DNA from: Pseudomonas sp. Ga0074129
GTDB lineage: Bacteria > Pseudomonadota > Gammaproteobacteria > Pseudomonadales > Pseudomonadaceae
Direction of reading: 5' to 3'
DNA length: 64,000 nucleotides
NCBI GenBank assembly: GCA_001465025.1
Contig: LNDO01000100.1
Coordinates: 1-64,000, forward strand
Shown here piece by piece: positions 59,511-64,000 of the stretch (position 1 is the stretch's first letter; every line of letters begins with the position of its first letter). Made by a program: the position numbers and the translations under genes. The notes beneath the pieces are model-generated. The model was not told where the DNA came from and ran no database searches. It saw nothing but the letters and a program-made list of their open reading frames with translations.

Positions 59511-59737
59511 TGTGTGGCCATGGGTGTCCAGTGGGTTGTGTCAGTGGCAGGATCCACTTCAACCGTTTGGCGGCGATCAAAAACGAAAGTAGCGGTCAAA
59601 CTACCGACGGCGCCAATTAATAAACACAGCCAGGTCGGTACTGCCAGCCAGATCAGTAAGCCGGCCAGCAGCCAAGGCAAAGCCTGGACCAGCAATCGCA
59701 TGGAGAAAGAGGGGGAGGCGGGGGACAAACCGTGCAT
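59495..59737 (-). CDS. Short membrane protein, probably the N-terminal part of the receptor at 58611
   Basis: The 80-residue product has a hydrophobic region of about 38 residues ([20 protein letters not shown], then [18 protein letters not shown]) that can form two membrane helices, then a short polar part ending ATQWSTS. A clear GGAG five bases before the ATG makes this the real translation start. The last 16 bases overlap the receptor frame. One missing G at about 59500 would join QW to VNELSKVD and give a membrane-anchored receptor of about 375 residues. Confidence 0.6.
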   Translation of the reverse strand: MHGLSPASPSFSMRLLVQALPWLLAGLLIWLAVPTWLCLLIGAVGSLTATFVFDRRQTVEVDPATDTTHWTPMATQWSTS

Positions 59738-59776
59738 GCGAACTCCAGAAGCTAACGTCCAAGTTGTTCTATGTAG

Positions 59777-59804
59777 ACATTAGTTTCTCTGCGGGCTTAG
59801 TCAA
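59777..59804 (-). promoter_or_regulatory. Candidate promoter of the second chemosensory operon
   Basis: TTGACT and TAATGT with a 16-base spacer lie about 40 bases upstream of the first start codon on the minus strand. The -10 box is weak. No RpoN or FliA consensus was seen. Confidence 0.35.
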
Positions 59805-59910
59805 TGTGGCTTCACTTGGCTTTTTTGCCAGGTATTTTCTGCGTGAATGCCATCGACACTGATTGGTAAGAGCGACCATGCTCACCATCTCACTTCAATG
59901 GAGATGTTCC

Positions 59911-60306
59911 ATGACAACTGCTTACTGGTGTGTCCTTATCGCGTTGTTTCTGCCTTATCTTTCCACCGTCACGGCCAAGGCAGTGAGTGGCGGCTTCAGC
60001 CCCAAACACAACCACGATCCACGCGCGCTGCTCAACAGCCTGACCGGCCTGGGCCGGCGCGCCAATAATGCGCAGCTCAACAGCTTTGAAGTGACCCCGG
60101 CCTTTTCGGCTGCTGTGATCATCGCGCACCTGGCCGGTGGCGCCGAGCAAAGTCTGATCGACCAGTTGGCAATGGCCTTTGTCGCCAGTCGCGTGCTGTA
60201 TTTCATCTGCTACCTGGCGGATTGGGCGCCGGTGCGCTCGCTGGTGTGGTTCGTCAACATGGGCCTCAAGTTGAAATCTGCGGCAAAACACCACGCTTGG
60301 CCCTGA
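59911..60306 (+). CDS. MAPEG family membrane protein
   Basis: The 131-residue protein has about four membrane segments and the family motifs NSLTGLGRRANNAQLNSFE and ASRVLYFICYLADW. MAPEG proteins in bacteria include glutathione-dependent enzymes, but this branch has no assigned reaction. The ATG at 59911 follows GGAG; the upstream part of the frame is not membrane-like. Confidence 0.85.
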   Translation: MTTAYWCVLIALFLPYLSTVTAKAVSGGFSPKHNHDPRALLNSLTGLGRRANNAQLNSFEVTPAFSAAVIIAHLAGGAEQSLIDQLAMAFVASRVLYFICYLADWAPVRSLVWFVNMGLKLKSAAKHHAWP

Positions 60307-60365
60307 GTGGATGGCTGGCGATACTGTCGCCCGTTATCCACCCGGTTTTCGGCTGTGAAGGTGTT

Positions 60366-62506
<2,141 letters not shown>

Positions 62507-62550
62507 TCACTCAGCCTAGCTGCTTTTACTTAACGGACGGATTCACAGGC

Positions 62551-62578
62551 AAGAAAAAGCCCCGCACAAGGCGGGGCT
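62551..62578 (-). terminator. Intrinsic terminator of metK
   Basis: On the minus strand the perfect eight-base stem AGCCCCGC/GCGGGGCT with a five-base loop is followed by TTTTTC. It lies 19 bases after the metK stop. Confidence 0.88.
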
Positions 62579-62596
62579 CCGGGTGTTGCGCAAGGC

Positions 62597-63783
<1,187 letters not shown>

Positions 63784-63787
<4 letters not shown>

Positions 63788-64000
63788 CGTGCGGGTTCCT
63801 GTTGGTGACCGGTGGTTGCAGCCCGGAGGCCATGAGTTATCGACGGTTTGGCAAAGTGCCGCACCTGAATTTGAAAGCCGTTGCGCAGCCCCACGTAGAG
63901 GCTTTCGCCGTTGTCCAGCCCGGCTGCTGCGGCCCAGCGGGCCAAGTCGTCCTGCTCAAAACCGAGCCACAGGTCGCCACAGGCTTCGCGAGCCCAGCTT
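63784..64000 (-). CDS. C-terminal part of an ArsR-type regulator/SAM methyltransferase
   Basis: The frame enters from the right edge and ends at a TGA overlapping the metK ATG. The visible 71 residues include [21 protein letters not shown] and [19 protein letters not shown], which I recognise as the C-terminal end of the methyltransferase domain of the ArsR-methyltransferase fusion found upstream of metK in Pseudomonas. The DNA-binding part is outside the window. The coupling to metK suggests a role in SAM-related control. Confidence 0.75.

Overview
The window is chromosomal DNA of a Pseudomonas. Gene content and order follow blocks known from Pseudomonas aeruginosa: hemW-rdgB-DUF4426-metW-metX, yggT-proC-yggS divergent from pilT-pilU, pyrC'-pyrB-pyrR-ruvX-algH-tonB3-gshB divergent from pilG-pilH-pilI-pilJ-pilK-chpA-chpB-chpC, then rsmE, bioA, rhlE, metF, ahcY and metK. 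The species cannot be fixed from this alone. I saw no tRNA, rRNA, CRISPR array, prophage or intact insertion sequence.

Layout. 1-3.3 kb: an orphan type II secretion secretin with a SPOR-like C-terminal domain, and a small membrane-anchored periplasmic protein downstream. 3.5-7.9 kb: housekeeping genes and methionine synthesis (metX, metW). 8-10 kb: a dynamin-like GTPase. 10.2-12.6 kb: a decayed yggU, then yggT, proC and yggS. 12.7-15 kb: the pilus retraction ATPases pilT and pilU. 15-17 kb: a radical SAM/DNA-glycosylase-like pair. 17.2-21.6 kb: a TM2 gene with an amber codon and the pyr operon, in which both pyrB and pyrC' carry small deletions. 21.7-37.3 kb: tonB3, gshB and the Chp chemosensory cluster controlling type IV pilus motility, including the 2462-residue kinase ChpA. 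37.4-48.2 kb: rsmE, bioA, cytochrome b561, yceI, rhlE, a frameshifted solute-binding protein, ppnN, metF and ahcY, the last behind a clear S-adenosylhomocysteine riboswitch. 48.2-59.7 kb: a second complete chemosensory operon (cheB, cheD, cheR, PAS receptor, cheW, cheA, cheY) headed by an HsbR/HsbA-like partner-switching module and a further receptor. 59.9-64 kb: MAPEG protein, lipoprotein cytochrome c', ligB, metK and the end of an ArsR/methyltransferase gene.

Functional themes. Two chemosensory arrays lie in one window: Chp tunes pilus extension and retraction (pilT, pilU and tonB3 are nearby), and the second array seems wired to a phosphatase/kinase-STAS switch. The activated-methyl cycle is also concentrated here (metX, metW, metF, ahcY, metK).

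Caution. At least five genes carry lesions: yggU, the TM2 gene, pyrB, pyrC' and the solute-binding protein; a sixth, the receptor at 58.6-59.7 kb, probably does too. Some may be real decay and some sequencing or assembly error. Each is described separately.
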